A DNA stretch of 64,000 bases, from contig NC_091138.1 in NCBI RefSeq assembly GCF_041381155.1, positions 38,991,604 through 39,055,603 of the forward strand, given 5' to 3'. This stretch comes from Argopecten irradians. Taxonomy: Eukaryota; Mollusca; Bivalvia; Pectinida; Pectinidae. Each line of letters starts with the position of its first letter. Position 1 is the stretch's first letter. A program made the position numbers and the translations under genes. The notes beneath the pieces were generated by a model. The model did no database searches. It was not told the DNA's origin and worked only from the letters and a program-made list of their open reading frames with translations. Shown piece after piece: positions 12,845 to 25,287 of the stretch.

Positions 12845-12919
12845 TTTGGATATGAAACACAGACGTGTACGTCAACACCATGGCCTATGATTATAAACCT
12901 GAATACGGTAAATAATTTC
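12845..12919 (+). repeat. 75-bp direct repeat, copy 1
   Basis: Nearly identical to 13353-13427, 508 bp downstream. Shared words include ACACAGACGTGTACGTCAAC, GGCCTATGATTATAAACC and GAATACGGTAAAT. Differences are single-base indels. The two copies bracket the gap between the 28-bp array and satellite A. Confidence 0.85.
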
Positions 12920-13352
12920 TTTGTTTTTTTTTTATATATAAAAAGATACACCAATTAGGACTTAATTATGTAATATGAATATATAGAAAGGAACTGCACA
13001 ACAAAACTGTCTGTGCATATGGCCTAGAGCTGTGGCCCACTGCTCTAGATAATCGGGGCTTCCACAACAGTAGTGCACGTCCATAACGTCTGTACAGCAC
13101 GTGTAATTTACTCTGTTTGTGTAATGTTCTTGTTCACGTTGGTTTTTTGTCTGTTTTGCTTAACATACTAGACTGTCCGACATCATTCCTACTGCGTTAC
13201 GGGAATTAACCACAGAAACTGAAGACTAAATTGATATGCGTAAAACACAAATGATATGAATCCATCGGTATCCCGCTCCATTTCGATATATCACAATTTT
13301 TCCTAATACATAATATTCATTTCGTGTACTGTCCAGTACACATCCTTGTACC
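12920..13352. other. unique spacer between repeat arrays
   Basis: Non-repetitive sequence between two 75-bp direct repeats. No supported gene. Confidence 0.4.
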
Positions 13353-13427
13353 TTTGGATATGAAAACACAGACGTGTACGTCAACACATGGCCTATGATT
13401 ATAAACCTGAATACGGTAAATCATTTC
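13353..13427 (+). repeat. 75-bp direct repeat, copy 2
   Basis: Second copy of the segment at 12845-12919, ending about 60 bp before satellite A begins. The pair suggests a local duplication before or during growth of the array. Confidence 0.85.
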
Positions 13428-13488
13428 CTGTACCGTTACATCATACTGTGGTATACATATCTTATATCCTAAAGTGGGTATACTATGC

Positions 13489-16400
13489 TGTACCTCACGT
13501 GGTATACACATCCTGTACCTAACGTGGTAACACACATCCTGTACCTAACGTGGTGTACACACATCCTGTACCTCACGTGGAGAACACATTGTACACTTCA
13601 CCTAACGTGGTGTACACATCTTGTACCTCACGTGGTGTACACATCCTTACCTCACGTGGTGTACACATCCTTTACCTCATGTGGTGTACACATCTTGTAC
13701 CTCACGTGGTGTACACATCCTTTACCTCACGTGGTGTACACATCCCGTACATCACGTGGTGTACACATACTGTACCTCACGTGTTATACACATCCTGTAT
13801 CTCACACGTGGTGTACACATCCTGTACCTCACGTGGTGTACATTTTCTGTACCTCTAGTGTTTACACATCTTACCTTACCTAACGTGGTGGTACACACAT
13901 CCTGTACCTCATGTGATGTACACATCCTGTACCACACGTGGTGTACACATCCTGTACCTCATGTGGTGTCACACATCCCATACCTAACTGTACCCATGTG
14001 GTACACACATCCTGTACTCCTCACGTGGTTAACATCTGTACACATCCTTGTGTCACCTCATGTGATGTACACATGTGATGTACACATCCTGTACCTCACG
14101 TGGTGTACACATCCTGTACCTCACGTGGTGTACACATCCTGTACCTCACGTGGTGTACACATCCTGTACCTCACGTGGTGTACACATCCTGTACCTCACG
14201 TGGTGTACACATCCTGTACCTCACGTGTTGTACACATCCTGTATCTCACGTGTTGTACACATCCTGTACCTCACGTGGTGTACACATCCTGTACCTCAAG
14301 TGGTGTACATATCCTTTACCTCATGTGGTGTACACATCCTTTACCTCATGTGGTGTACACATCCTTTACCTCATGTGGTGTACACATCCTGTACCTCACG
14401 TGTTGTACACATCCTGTACCTAACGTGGTGTACACATCCTGTACCTTACTGGTGTACACATCCTGTACCTCACATGTTATTCACATCCTGTACCTCACAT
14501 GGTGTACACATCCTGTACCTCATGTGATGTACACATTCTGTAACTTACGTGGTGTACATATCCTGTACCTCATGTGGTGTACCCATCCTATACCACACGT
14601 GTGTTATACACATCCTGTACCTCACATGGTGTACACATCCTGTACCTCACATGTTATACACATCCTGTACCTCACATGGTGTACACATCCTGTACCTCAC
14701 GTGGTGTACATATCCTGTACCTCATGTGGTGTACCCATCCTATACCACACGTGTTATACACATCCTTTACCTCATGTGGTGTACACATCCTTAACCTCAC
14801 ATGGTTTATACATCCTGTATTTCATGCGGTGTACACATCCTGTATTTCATGTGGTGCACATATCCTGTACCACACGTGTTATACACAACCTGTACCTCAT
14901 GTGGTGTACACATCCTTTACCTCATGTGGTGTACACATCCTTTACCTCACGTGGTGTATACATCCTTAACCTCACGTGGTGTATACATCCTGTATTTCAT
15001 GCAGTGTACACATCTTGTATTTCATGTGGTGCACACATCCTGTACCACACGTGGTGTATACATCCTGTACCTCACGTGGTGTATACATCCTGTATTTCAT
15101 GTGGTGCACACATCCTGTATTTCATGTGGTGCACACATCCTGTACCACACGTGGTGTACACATCCTTTACCTCATGTGATGTACACATCCTGTACCTCAC
15201 GTGGTGTACACATCCTGTACCTCATGTGGTGTACACATCCTTTACCTCATGTGGTGTACACATCCTGTACCTCATGTGGTGTACACATCCTTTACCTCAT
15301 GTGGTGTACACCTGTATCATGGTGTACACATCCTGTACCTCATGTGGTGTACACATCCTTCACCTCATGTGGTGTACACATCCTTCACCTCATGTGGTGT
15401 ATACATCCTGTACCTCATGTGGTGTATACATCCTGTATTTCATGTGGTGTACACATCCTTTACCTCACATGGTGTACACATCCTTTACCTCATGTGGTGT
15501 ACACATCCTGTATTTCATGTGGTGTACATATCCTGTATCTCATGTGGTGTACACATCTGTTACCTCATGTGGTGTACACATCCTGTACCTCATGTGGTGT
15601 ACACATCCTGTACCTCCTGTGGTGTACACATCCTGTACCTAATGTGGTGTATACATTCTTTACCTCATGTGGTGTACACATCCTGTACCTCCTGTGGTGT
15701 ACACATCCTGTACCTAATGTGGTGTATACATTCTTTACCTCATGTGGTGTACACATCCTGTACCTCCTGTGGTGTACACATCCTGTACCTCACATGGTGT
15801 ACACATCCTTTACCTAATGTGGTGTACACATCCTTCACCTCATGTGGTGTACACATCCTTTACCTCACATGGTGTACACATCCTTTACCTCATGTGGTGT
15901 ACACATCCTGTACCTCATGTGGTGTACACATCCTGTACCTCATGTGGTGTACACATCCTGTACCTCATGTGGTGTACACATCCTGTACCTCATGTGGTGT
16001 ACACATCCTGTACCTCATGTGGTGTACACATCCTGTACCTCATGTGGTGTATACATCCTGTATTTCATGTGGCGTACATATTCTGTATCTCATGTGGTGT
16101 ACACATCCTTTACCTCACGTGGTGTACACATCCTTAACATCATGTGGTGTACACATCCTTTACCTCATGTGGTGTACACATCCTGTACCTCACGTGGTGT
16201 ACACATCCTGTACCTCATGTGGTGTACACATCCTGTACCTCATGTGGTGTACACATCCTGTACCTCACGTGGTGTACACATCCTGTACCTCATGTGGTGT
16301 ACACATCCTGTACCTCACGTGGTGTACACATCCTTTACCTCATGTGGTGTACACATCCTGTACCTCACATGGTGTACACATCCTGTACCTCATGTGGTGT

Positions 16401-16850
16401 ACACATCCTGTACCTCACGTGGTGTACACATCCTTTACCTCATGTGGTGTACACATCCTGTACCTCACGTGGTGTACACATCCTGTACCTCACGTGGTGT
16501 ACACATCCTGTACCTCACGTGGTGTACACATCCTTTACCTCATGTGGTGTACACATCCTTTACCTCATGTGGTGTACACATCCTTTACCTCATGTGATGT
16601 ACACATCCTTTACCTCATGTGGTGTACACATCCTGTACCTCATGTGGTGTATATATTCTTTACCTCACGTGGTGTACACATCCTTTACCTCATGTGATGT
16701 ACACATCCTGTACCTTACGTGGTGTACACATCCTGTACCTCACGTGGTGTACACATCCTGTACCTTACGTGGTGTACACATCCTGTACCTCACGTGGTGT
16801 ACACATTCTGTACCTCATGAAATGTACACATCCTTTACCTCAAGTGGCGT
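13489..16850 (+). repeat. satellite A: 25-bp array with CACGTG and GTGTACAC
   Basis: About 130 copies of a 25-bp unit built from TACCTCACGTGG, TGTACACATCC and TG. Each unit holds two palindromes, CACGTG (an E-box) and GTGTACAC. The unit has no stop codon in any plus-strand frame, and 25 is not a multiple of three, so one frame cycles through all three phases and gives long Cys/His/Val/Tyr-rich open frames (one of 673 codons). These are sequence artefacts, not genes. Many copies show CATGTG or CACATG in place of CACGTG. Reverse-complement copies are at 30011-30310. Confidence 0.95.
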
Positions 16851-17469
16851 ACTGGTTTGCCCGTTGTCAGTATAATGTGACCAGGAAGGACATGTTGCTT
16901 GCAGTCCACTAATACAGCACTATACAAGAAGACACAATAGGAATATACCACAGTCTCCCAAAACATACACCCTTAATTCTTACACGCAACACACCGCATA
17001 TATGGGAGGCCGTCCTTAGATGACTCATGAAGAGGACGTTCATTTAAACAAACAAACATCATGTATGTCATGAGATATACACATCCTGTTCCTCACATGG
17101 AAGTCTACAATTTTTGTGTAGTTAAATGACCTTGACCATCTACAAAATCACAAGGGTAAAACAGGCTGAAATCTTTCAAGGACATATAGCCTGCTACAAT
17201 GGATGGCTATGAAGCTTCTTACAACGAATTACAATATCAGAATCAGGTCAAGTAAGATTGATTCCCTAATTAGCATAATAATGGAGATGCTGTAGAATTT
17301 CATAATGGCATTACCAGAAAATGGCTGAGTGGATCTGATAGTCAAGTCAGAAGTATTGTGTTAATGTCATATTTATACATTAACTTGCTTTATAAGTAAT
17401 TAACTATTATTAATTAATCAATTCATATTTATTGTGGAACATTCATTTGATGTTATCATACATGACTTT
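16851..17469. other. unique spacer with SINE tail remnant
   Basis: Non-repetitive except for 16998-17060. No supported exon. Confidence 0.4.
16998..17060 (+). mobile_element. remnant of SINE 3' tail
   Basis: GGGAGGCCGTCCTTAGATGA followed by AGAGGACGTTCATTTAAAC and an AAACAAACA end resembles the 3' part of the tRNA-derived SINEs in this window (tail ending in GGACGTAAAACTAAACAAAC at 63480-63698). The head is missing. Confidence 0.45.
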
Positions 17470-17660
17470 TATTACCTCGCAAACATGCATTTCCTATTTT
17501 CTCATGTGACATTCATTTCCTGTTATGTCATGTGACATTCATTTCCTATTATGTCATGTGACATTCATTTCCTATTATGTCATGTGACATTAATTTCCTG
17601 TTATGTCATGTGACATTCATTTCCTCTAAGCTTATATGTGATATTCATTTTCTTTTCATC
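17466..17660 (+). repeat. 26-bp tandem array
   Basis: About six copies of a 26-bp unit readable as TCATGTGACATTCATTTCC plus TATTATG. Copies decay downstream to about 17840, where ATGACATT/ATTTC words continue irregularly. Confidence 0.85.
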
Positions 17661-18300
17661 CCATAACATTAATTTCATGGACTGGTATCAATATGACATT
17701 CACTTACTATGCGTAACATGACACTGTATTCCTGCTTGTCACATGACATTATTTCATGTTTGTCATGCAACACTAAAGTCATTTTTGTCATGTAATTTCT
17801 ATTTCCAATATGTCATATAATTTTCATTTCCTGTACCCTACATGCCCATAGAACCTGTATATAACTAGCGAGTAAATTACTAAAAATTTTCTGTCTCACC
17901 TTACACTGGTGTATCAATTTTACCTCAAGGTGACCGCATGGCCAGGTAAGATATCCTCAAAACACTCGCGGAATGCCAGGTATGTAATACAGGCATGCGT
18001 GACTCTAACACACCGTCTTCTAACTATGGTGGGCGATATATACACTAATGGTGTCAAATTTTATGTCATTTTATATTGATTAGCTCGAAATAAATTGGCA
18101 AATATCTGAAAAAATCCCCAGAAATTTGATTAGATCAGGTAAAATTAGCTTTTAATGCTGTAACTAGTAGCAGTCAGGTAACATCCTTCCTGAATGAGTT
18201 TTATATTGGATACTGACTGAGAGTATGTGTTAGACAAGGAAGTGGCATCAAAAAGTTACTGTAAAGAAAACAGCCTCTGTGTTTATATTGCCGTATACGC

Positions 18301-18767
18301 CATAATTAGCACCCTGTGCCCAGTTTCATGATCAATTTAAAATTATCCATAGGAAATTATTACAAATTTAAAGGAGCCATAGGAAAGCTTTACAGATTTT
18401 AAGAAAGGCTGCTTAACTTCAAATTATTTCTTAAATTCTGTAATACTTTCCTATGGAGAATAATAAGTTAAGGATTCCTTAAATTTAAGGAATGATCATG
18501 AAACTGGGCCCAGGACGATTAAAAATTGTAACAAAGGGGGTGCTTATTAGCGAACCAAAATTTAAGTTTTTGCAAAAAAAATTACCCGTATTTTACTTTT
18601 TCTGTACTTAAGACTCGCAAGTTCATGTAATATGGGATACAACACTGATGTTAGAGGCATCACATTCTGTAAAACATTCAATCCAGGGAATGGGATCGTT
18701 TATACACATTCAACTTCTTCTCAAGAAAAGGGGAGGGGCGCTTATAGGGGAAAGGGTGCTAATTATG
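18301..18767. mobile_element. TIR element with nested foldback
   Basis: A perfect 15-bp terminal inverted repeat, CATAATTAGCACCCT at 18301-18315 and its complement at 18753-18767. The interior has no coding capacity and encloses the foldback at 18318-18508. Size and structure fit a non-autonomous DNA transposon; the superfamily is not assigned. Confidence 0.6.
18318..18508. mobile_element. ~190-bp foldback element
   Basis: Ends GCCCAGTTTCATGATCA (18318-18334) and TGATCATGAAACTGGGC (18492-18508) are perfect inverted 17-mers. The interior is also largely self-complementary, for example CCATAGGAAAG against CTTTCCTATGG, so the element can fold on itself with a small TGC turn near 18412. Non-coding. 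Confidence 0.8.
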
Positions 18768-19131
18768 TTGAATAACGTAACAACATGTCTCCTGACCTAC
18801 ATCTATAGCGTAATGAGTCTAGAATCCTTGGTTACAAGGTGTGCTATATAGAGGTTAATGAAGACAACAACTCACATCAATGTTATAATATGTGTTTAAT
18901 ATTTACTTAAGTAAAATCAATGAACAGATCTAAATATCACAGAGACATATCAAGCCATATGAAACGTGGTCAAGTAAGCAAGGCACTTTGGGATTCCATA
19001 TCAATTTTCTAAGCAGTTCTTTTGGTGACAGGAATGCTTCTTACTCAAAACTGAAATGAGAAAAAAACATTATTTTCATAACTTGATGTAACGCAGGAGA
19101 TGAGAAAGTAAAATAATACATATAACAAAAA
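18768..19131. other. no feature recognised
   Basis: Unique AT-rich spacer between the nested elements and satellite B. Confidence 0.4.
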
Positions 19132-19134
19132 CTG

Positions 19135-20195
19135 TGATGATCCAACCTGGCATCAATAACTAGGACAACAGTGATGACTCAACCTGGAATCATTAATTAG
19201 GACAACAGTAATGACCCGACCTGGCATCACTAATTAGGACAACAGTGATGACCCAACCTGGCATCACTAATTAGAACAACAGTGATGACCCAACCTGGCA
19301 TTACTAAATAGGAAAACAGTGATGATCCAACCTGGCATTACTAATTAGGACAACAGTGATGACCCAACCTGGCATTACTAAATAGGAAAACAGTGATGAC
19401 CCAACCTGGCATCACTAATTAGGACAACAGTGATGACCCGACCTGGCATCAATAACTAGGACAACAGTAATGACCCGACCTGGCATCAATAACTAGGACA
19501 ACAGTGATGACCCAACCTGGCATCACTAATTAGAACAACAGTGATGACCCAACCTGGCATTACTAATTAGGACAACAGTGATGACCCAACCTGGCATTAC
19601 TAATTAGGACAACAGTGATGACCCGACCTGGCATCAATAACTAGGACACCAGTAATAACCCGACCTGGCATCAATAACTAGGACAACAGTGATGACCCAA
19701 CCTGGCATCACTAATTAGAACAACAGTGATGACCCAACCTGGCATTACTAATTAGGACAACAGTGATGACCCAACCTGGCATTACTAATTAGGACAACAG
19801 TGATGACCCAACCTGGCATTACTAATTAGGACAACAGTGATGACCCAACCTGGCATTACTAAATAGGACAACAGCGATGACCCAACCTGGCATTACTAAT
19901 TAGGACAAACAGTGATGACCCACCTGATTGGACAACCCTAGACCCAACCTGGCATTACTAATTAGGACAACAGTGATGACCCAACCTGGCATCACTAATT
20001 AGGACAACAGTGATGACCCAACCTGGCATTTCTAACTAGGACAACAGTGATGACCCAACCTGGCATTTCTAACTAGGACAACAGTGATGACCCAACCTGG
20101 CATTACTAATTAAGACAACAGTGATGACCCAACCTGGCATTACTAATTAGGACAAACAGTGATGACCCAACCTGGCATTACTATATAGGACAACT
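19135..20195 (-). repeat. satellite B: 37-bp array, reverse orientation
   Basis: About 28 copies of a 37-bp unit. On the plus strand it reads as GACAACAGTGATGACCC, AACCTGGCAT and a variable linker such as TACTAATTAG or CAATAACTAG. It is the reverse complement of the much longer array at 25655-29505. A few units are truncated (near 19920). Non-coding. Confidence 0.95.
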
Positions 20196-20640
20196 CGTTA
20201 TTAGCTGTATCCTGTTAGTATCCTCTAACTTATTGTATACTGTCAGTATTTCCAATTTTACTCCCTGTATCCTGTCAGTATCCTGCTGTTACTGGTGACT
20301 ATATCCTGTAAATTCTTGTATCATGTCATTATCATATAACTTTCTGTATCCTGTCAGTATCCCTTTGTCATTAGCTGCATCCTGTCAGTATCTTGTTCTC
20401 ATGTTACTAATTTATCTTGTTAGTATCATGTATCATTCTGTATCCTGTATCATTCTGTATCCTGTCAGTATTCTCATGTTACTAATTTATCTTGTAAGTA
20501 TCATGTATCATTCTGTATCCTGTATCTTTCTGTATCCTGTCAGTATTCTCATGTTATCTTTCTGTATCCTGTCAGTATTCTCATGTTACTAACTTATCCT
20601 GTTAGTATCCCCTGTTACTAGCTGTAGCTGTATCCTGCCA
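20196..20640 (+). repeat. satellite C, degenerate part
   Basis: Irregular copies of TGTATCCTGTCAGTAT separated by CATGTTACTAA, CTTATCTTG and CATTCTGTATC. It abuts satellite B directly and continues into the regular 100-bp array. Confidence 0.8.
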
Positions 20641-21455
20641 TTGTCTTGCAATTTTCTGTATCCTGTCAGTATTCCCTAGTTACCACAGCCCTGTTATGGC
20701 TGTATCCTGTTGATATTCTTCTAAAACTTGCTAACTTGCTGTATCTCATTGCTGTCTGTATCCTGTCAGTATTCCCTAGTTACTGTAGCCATGTTATGGC
20801 TGTATTCTGTTGATATTCTCCTAAAACTTGCTAACTTGCTGTATCTCATTGCTGTCTGTATCCTGTCAGTATTCCCTAGTTACTGTAGCCATGTTATGAC
20901 TGTATTCTGTTGATATTCTCCTAAAACTTGCTAACTTGCTGTATCTCATTGCTGTCTGTATCCTGTCAGTATTCCCTAGTTACTGTAGCCATGTTATGGC
21001 TGTATTCTGTTGATATTCTCCTAAAACTTGCTAACTTGCTGTATCTCATTGCTGTCTGTATCCTGTCAGTATTCCCTAGTTACTATAGCCATGTTATGGC
21101 TGTATTCTGTTGATATTCTCCTAAAACTTGCTAACTTGCTGTATCTCATTGCTGTCTGTATCCTGTCAGTATTCCCTAGTTACTGTAGCCATGTTATGGC
21201 TGTATCCTGTTGATATTCTCCTAAAACTTGCTAACTTGCTGTATCTCATTGCTGTCTGTATCCTGTCAGTATTCCCTAGTTACTGTAGCCATGTTATAGC
21301 TGTATCCTGTTATTCTCCTAAACCTTGCTAACTTGCTGTATCTCATTGCTGTCTGTATCCTGTCAGTATTCCCTAGTTACTGTAGCCATGTTATGGCTGT
21401 ATTCTGTTGATATTCTCCTAAAACTTGCTAACTTGCGGTATCTCATTGCTGTCTG
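20641..21455 (+). repeat. satellite C: 100-bp higher-order array
   Basis: About eight near-identical 100-bp units containing TGTATCCTGTCAGTATTCCC, TAGTTACTGTAGCCATG, TATTCTGTTGATATTCTCC and AACTTGCTAACTTGC. The high identity points to recent homogenisation. The core GTATCCTGTCAGTATTC occurs as its reverse complement in 29690-31690. Confidence 0.95.
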
Positions 21456-22191
21456 ACAATACAGCTCTAGTGTACATTTCATAAATCACTGCTATCAAAA
21501 CAATAGTTGATGATGTACATGTGTTTTAGCTTTCTTCCTATAATCTACCTGATGTAGACAAGTTCTGATTAAGGTTCAAGTTCCTATCATACTTCAGTTC
21601 AAAGCTTTTCTAGCTCATAAAACAAGTCTGTCTGAAATTCCAATACAACACTTTCAGTTGCATTGAAAGCTTAGAACCTATTCTGATAAGAATTAAGAAT
21701 AGTGTCAACTTTGATGAAGACATTAACTGGGTTTTTTTGTTAGATATTTGTTATGGCATTTTGGTCTTAAGGCCCTGGTTAAGCTGACAGTGCTTTGGAG
21801 ATTTGTGTTGTGTGTTACACCTGTAATTGGGGGAGAATCAAGTCTAACCAGCTTGATTATGTAACCACATATTACAGTGGAGAAAGGTCAATAGGTAATA
21901 TAGTGGGGTAATTTACTATTAGCTCCAGTTATACAGTCAAATGGCTCTATTGTTTCTCAGTAATAACGCTGTATTTAATTGATGAATTGAATTGTTTGCC
22001 TAGCAATCTGGTGTATATCATCTTCAAAAGGATGCATGTCATATTTATGATTCCATCTAAATCATACAACTCACAGCTTCCAATATTGTTGTTATGTTTC
22101 TAGTAGTATATTAAAATCATTTTTCAATTCCTATATATCAGTATATAAACCCTATTGTATCACAATGTTTATCTCTTTTTAGTCTTACTGC
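21456..22191. other. no feature recognised
   Basis: Unique AT-rich sequence between two arrays. No supported exon. Confidence 0.4.
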
Positions 22192-22745
22192 ATCTTCCAT
22201 GTGTCTCAATATCTTATATCTGCGTCTTGGTGTATTTTCCATATGTCTCAATATCTTATAGCTGCTTCTCAGTGTATAATCCATGTGTCTCAATGTCTTA
22301 TACCTGTGTCTTGGTGTATAATCCATGTGTCTCAATATCTTATATCTGCGTCTCGGTGTATAATCCATGTGTCTCAATATCTTATACCTGCGTCTCGGTG
22401 TATAATCCATGTGTCTCAATATCTTATACCTGCGTCTTGGCGTATAATCCATGTGTCTCAATATCTTATATCTGCGTCTCGGTGTATAATCCATGTGTCT
22501 CAATACCTTATACCTGCATCTTGGTGTATAATCCATGTGTCTCAATATCTTATACCTGCGTCTTGGCGTATAATCCATGTGTCTCAATATCTTATATCTG
22601 CGTCTCGGTGTATAATCCATGTGTCTCAATATCTTATACATGTGTCTCGGTGTATAATCCATGTGTCTAAATATCTTATACCTGCGTCTCGCTGTATAAG
22701 CAATGTGTCTCGGGGTATCGTCCCTGTGTCTCGATGTATCATCCC
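22192..22745. repeat. satellite D: 42-bp array
   Basis: About 13 copies of a 42-bp unit with GTGTCTCAATATCTTATA, CCTGCGTCTCGG and TGTATAATCC. 42 bp equals 14 codons and the unit is stop-free in frames on both strands, which creates a 210-codon minus frame (repeat RHMDYTPRRRYKIL) and two overlapping plus frames. With no conserved start, splice context or protein family, I treat it as a minisatellite. Decayed units continue to about 22950. Confidence 0.9.
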
Positions 22746-23034
22746 TGTACATCTCGATGTATAGTTTCAATGTTTCATCATTGTATCTTGCGTTAGTCCT
22801 GTATATTGGGTATCATACCTGTGTCTCGATGTATCATCTATGTGTCTCAGTGTATCATTCTTAATTTCTGATATTTAAATGCCTCAATCCTATATCTTAG
22901 TGTATCTTTGATAGATATTGGTGTATTTGATCTGTGTCTCAGTGTAGCTTCTGTTCTTGATTTGAATAAGAAAATTTATCTGCATTTCTTTTTCTATTCT
23001 AACATTATAAGATTGCAATGGAATTAGACTAGGG

Positions 23035-23310
23035 CAATCATCGGTGACCGTTAGAGCATTTGGCTAGAGTTTGAAGGCCCTAAGTTTGAACTCAGGGCTG
23101 GCCTCTAAATTTTCTCTTCACCTGTTACAAAGTTGGCCAACTCCTGTTTCTGGTATCAGGAGTACTCTTAGCAGAAGAATACATAAAAACTTGTGAGTTG
23201 TTGTATATTTGGGGGTGATGACTTTGAGAAAGGACAAGTATAGCATCCAAATTGTGTTTGGAAGTTCCAGGTTCAAAACCTGATCTTGGTTACTACATTT
23301 TCTCCTGTCA
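23035..23310 (+). mobile_element. possible degraded tRNA-derived SINE
   Basis: A tRNA-like stretch at about 23046-23108 has an A-box-like TTAGAGCATTTGG and a B-box-like GTTTGAACTC, followed by CTCTAAATTTTCTC. A second B-box-like GGTTCAAAACC is near 23271. Both are weak matches, so this is only a candidate. Confidence 0.35.
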
Positions 23311-23402
23311 TTTTACAATATATTGTATTTCATTAAACTTTCAATATTTTGGCTTATATCTGTACTGTGTTAAATTATCAGCAACTGCTTTCTTTCATTG
23401 TT

Positions 23403-23617
23403 ATGGTTTTATTAGTATAACGTCCTATTAACAGCCGGGTTCATGTAAGGACGTGCCAGGTTTGTTGGTGGAGGAAAGCCGGAGTACCAAGAGAAAAAAC
23501 ACTGACCAGTGGTCAGTACCTGGCAACTGCCCCACACGGGATTCGAACCCACATCCCAGAGGTGGAGGGCCTGTGGTAATATGTCGGGACATGTTAACCA
23601 CTCGTCCACCGCGGCCC
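23403..23617 (-). mobile_element. SINE-1 copy (tRNA head, minus strand)
   Basis: Reverse-complement copy of the element at 63480-63698. On the minus strand it runs from GGGGCCGCGGTGGACGAGTG through a B-box GGTTCGAATCCC to a tail ending ATAGGACGTTATACTAATAA. The A-box TGGACGAGTGG and the B-box sit at tRNA spacing, so an RNA polymerase III promoter is intact in outline. Middle part differs from the 63-kb copy by scattered substitutions. Confidence 0.85.
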
Positions 23618-24614
23618 CGATTTTATTGCATGGTCATTGGTCAAGCTATAGTTCAATAGTTAGGCAGGACCAATGTCAAAACTTAAATGGTTGCGTAACC
23701 CAAGATGTTATTAAATTCCTGATAGATAATTTTATTGACAGAGAGAATGGGCTTCTACTCATTTTTCCACTTTTATTTTCACGAGTGATTTTAATTCAGT
23801 ATTCCAAATAGACCTGTATTGATATGATGATAGCGTTGATGTAGAACACCGGAAGACCAAGATTAAACTGCTCACTATTTTATAGCTCTCATTTAGCACC
23901 AATTCTATTTATACTGACATTGAACTTTTTTTACACCTTTTAGTTTTTGTGTATAACGCTTATTTTTTAACGATTCAGTCTTTATATAGCTCTAGGTGTG
24001 TACTCTTCAGAACAGAATAGGTAGTTGATGGTTTAGTTGATAAACGTGAGCATGATTCATGTTGCCATGGTTGCTACTGCCGACAACTCCTACTGCTAAC
24101 TGGCACATTATGGGAATGGTTCCCAATTCAAAAGATTTTGTAAAATAATCAGGTTTTTTTTATGATCCCTAAGTTAACTCCTCACTGAAGGCTACAAAAA
24201 CTGAACAAAAGTATTAACAATATCTAGATACTATTCTCTCTGTTTATGATTTAAATATTTTAATGCATTTTGACAAATTTCTGTAAAAAAATATTCTATG
24301 CAACAGAAAAACCTTCTTAGCCATTTATTTATGCATTTTTTTTTTCTTCTAAAAATGGCAAATGCCATAGAAAAAAGAACTTTTGAAATTTGATTTCAAA
24401 AATTTCATAAATTGATGTTCCAGTATCACCTAAGCAGTTCTACCCAATGTATGCAAACAAAGTCAGTAAAACCAGTTGTTTCAGTTTTCATTTCTAAAAC
24501 TAGGTCTATTGTGACCTATATTTTAACTTTTGACCAATTTCATTCAAAGAAAAGGCTTGTTTCAAGACTTTATCTCAGTAAAATTCTAATGTTTATTTAT
24601 CAAATGTTCACTTG
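23618..24614. other. no feature recognised
   Basis: AT-rich unique sequence between two SINEs. No supported exon. Confidence 0.4.
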
Positions 24615-24627
24615 AGTAATATACATT

Positions 24628-24883
24628 AAAAATATAAACTTTATTTATTTTACATCGATTGAGAAACAAGTTATACAACTTATATAAATCACTCTCGATG
24701 GCCCGGATGTAAGCACGCGAGGGGTCTTAGTGTGGGAGGAAACCAGAGTGCCTGGAGAAAACCCACGTGATCGGGCAGGTGACCCCTAACCTTTTCACAT
24801 CCGTGCTGGGGATCAAACCCCGGCCGGCTAGGTGAAAGGCGAGGGGCTTAACCACTACACCACCCTACACCACCCTAATAATA
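24628..24883 (-). mobile_element. SINE-2 full-length copy with 13-bp target-site duplication
   Basis: On the minus strand: a tRNA-like head with A-box TGGTGTAGTGG and B-box GGTTTGATCCC, then a middle block CTCCAGGCACTCTGG plus TTTCCTCCCACAC, then a tail CTTGTTTCTCAATCGATG ending AT-rich. It is flanked by AGTAATATACATT at 24615-24627 and 24884-24896, a perfect 13-bp direct repeat, as left by LINE-driven integration. The middle block resembles the conserved domain described for MetaSINEs (recalled, not searched). Confidence 0.85.
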
Positions 24884-25159
24884 AGTAATATACATTGCTT
24901 TATGTAGTTTAGCTAGAATATGTAGTGTATACTTTGAGCTTTGACCTAAGTTGAATTAGGTTAAAAAATTATAAATAGCATATATTGGGGACTGCCAAAA
25001 TTGTCTTGTTCTTTGCTCTCCACTGACATCCAGTAAAACCGTTTTGTTCTGTTTATATAACAGTACTGTTGAGTGATTAAAAATGTCCCAACATATTTTT
25101 ATGGCCACATACCCTCCACTTTCCCTCCGCAAGTTCAATGCCATGTGGGACAGTAGGTC

Positions 25160-25287
25160 AATGATTTTTCTCTGGGTACTCTGGGTTTCCTGCACCATTT
25201 CTGGGTACTCTGGGTTTCCTGCACCATTTAAACGTGGCGCATCCTTTAATGACCCTGGCTGTTAAGAGGACATCAAACCAAACCAAA
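25160..25287 (+). mobile_element. 5'-truncated SINE-1 fragment with internal duplication
   Basis: Contains TCTGGGTACTCTGGGTTTCC followed by TGCACCATT, repeated exactly (copies at 25171 and 25200, 29-bp period). It then has the SINE-1 tail AATGACCCTGGCTGTTAAGA, AGGACATCAAACC and AAACCAAA. The tRNA head is missing. Confidence 0.7.

Noticed and set aside
13621..15642. 673-codon plus-strand open frame (and overlapping frames of 498, 338 and 251 codons)
   Set aside because: Entirely within the 25-bp satellite, which lacks stops in all plus frames. All three frames are equally open, and there is no splice context or known domain.
22138..22770. 210-codon minus frame with RHMDYTPRRRYKIL repeats
   Set aside because: 42-bp minisatellite; opposite-strand frames are equally open and no regulatory or splice context exists.
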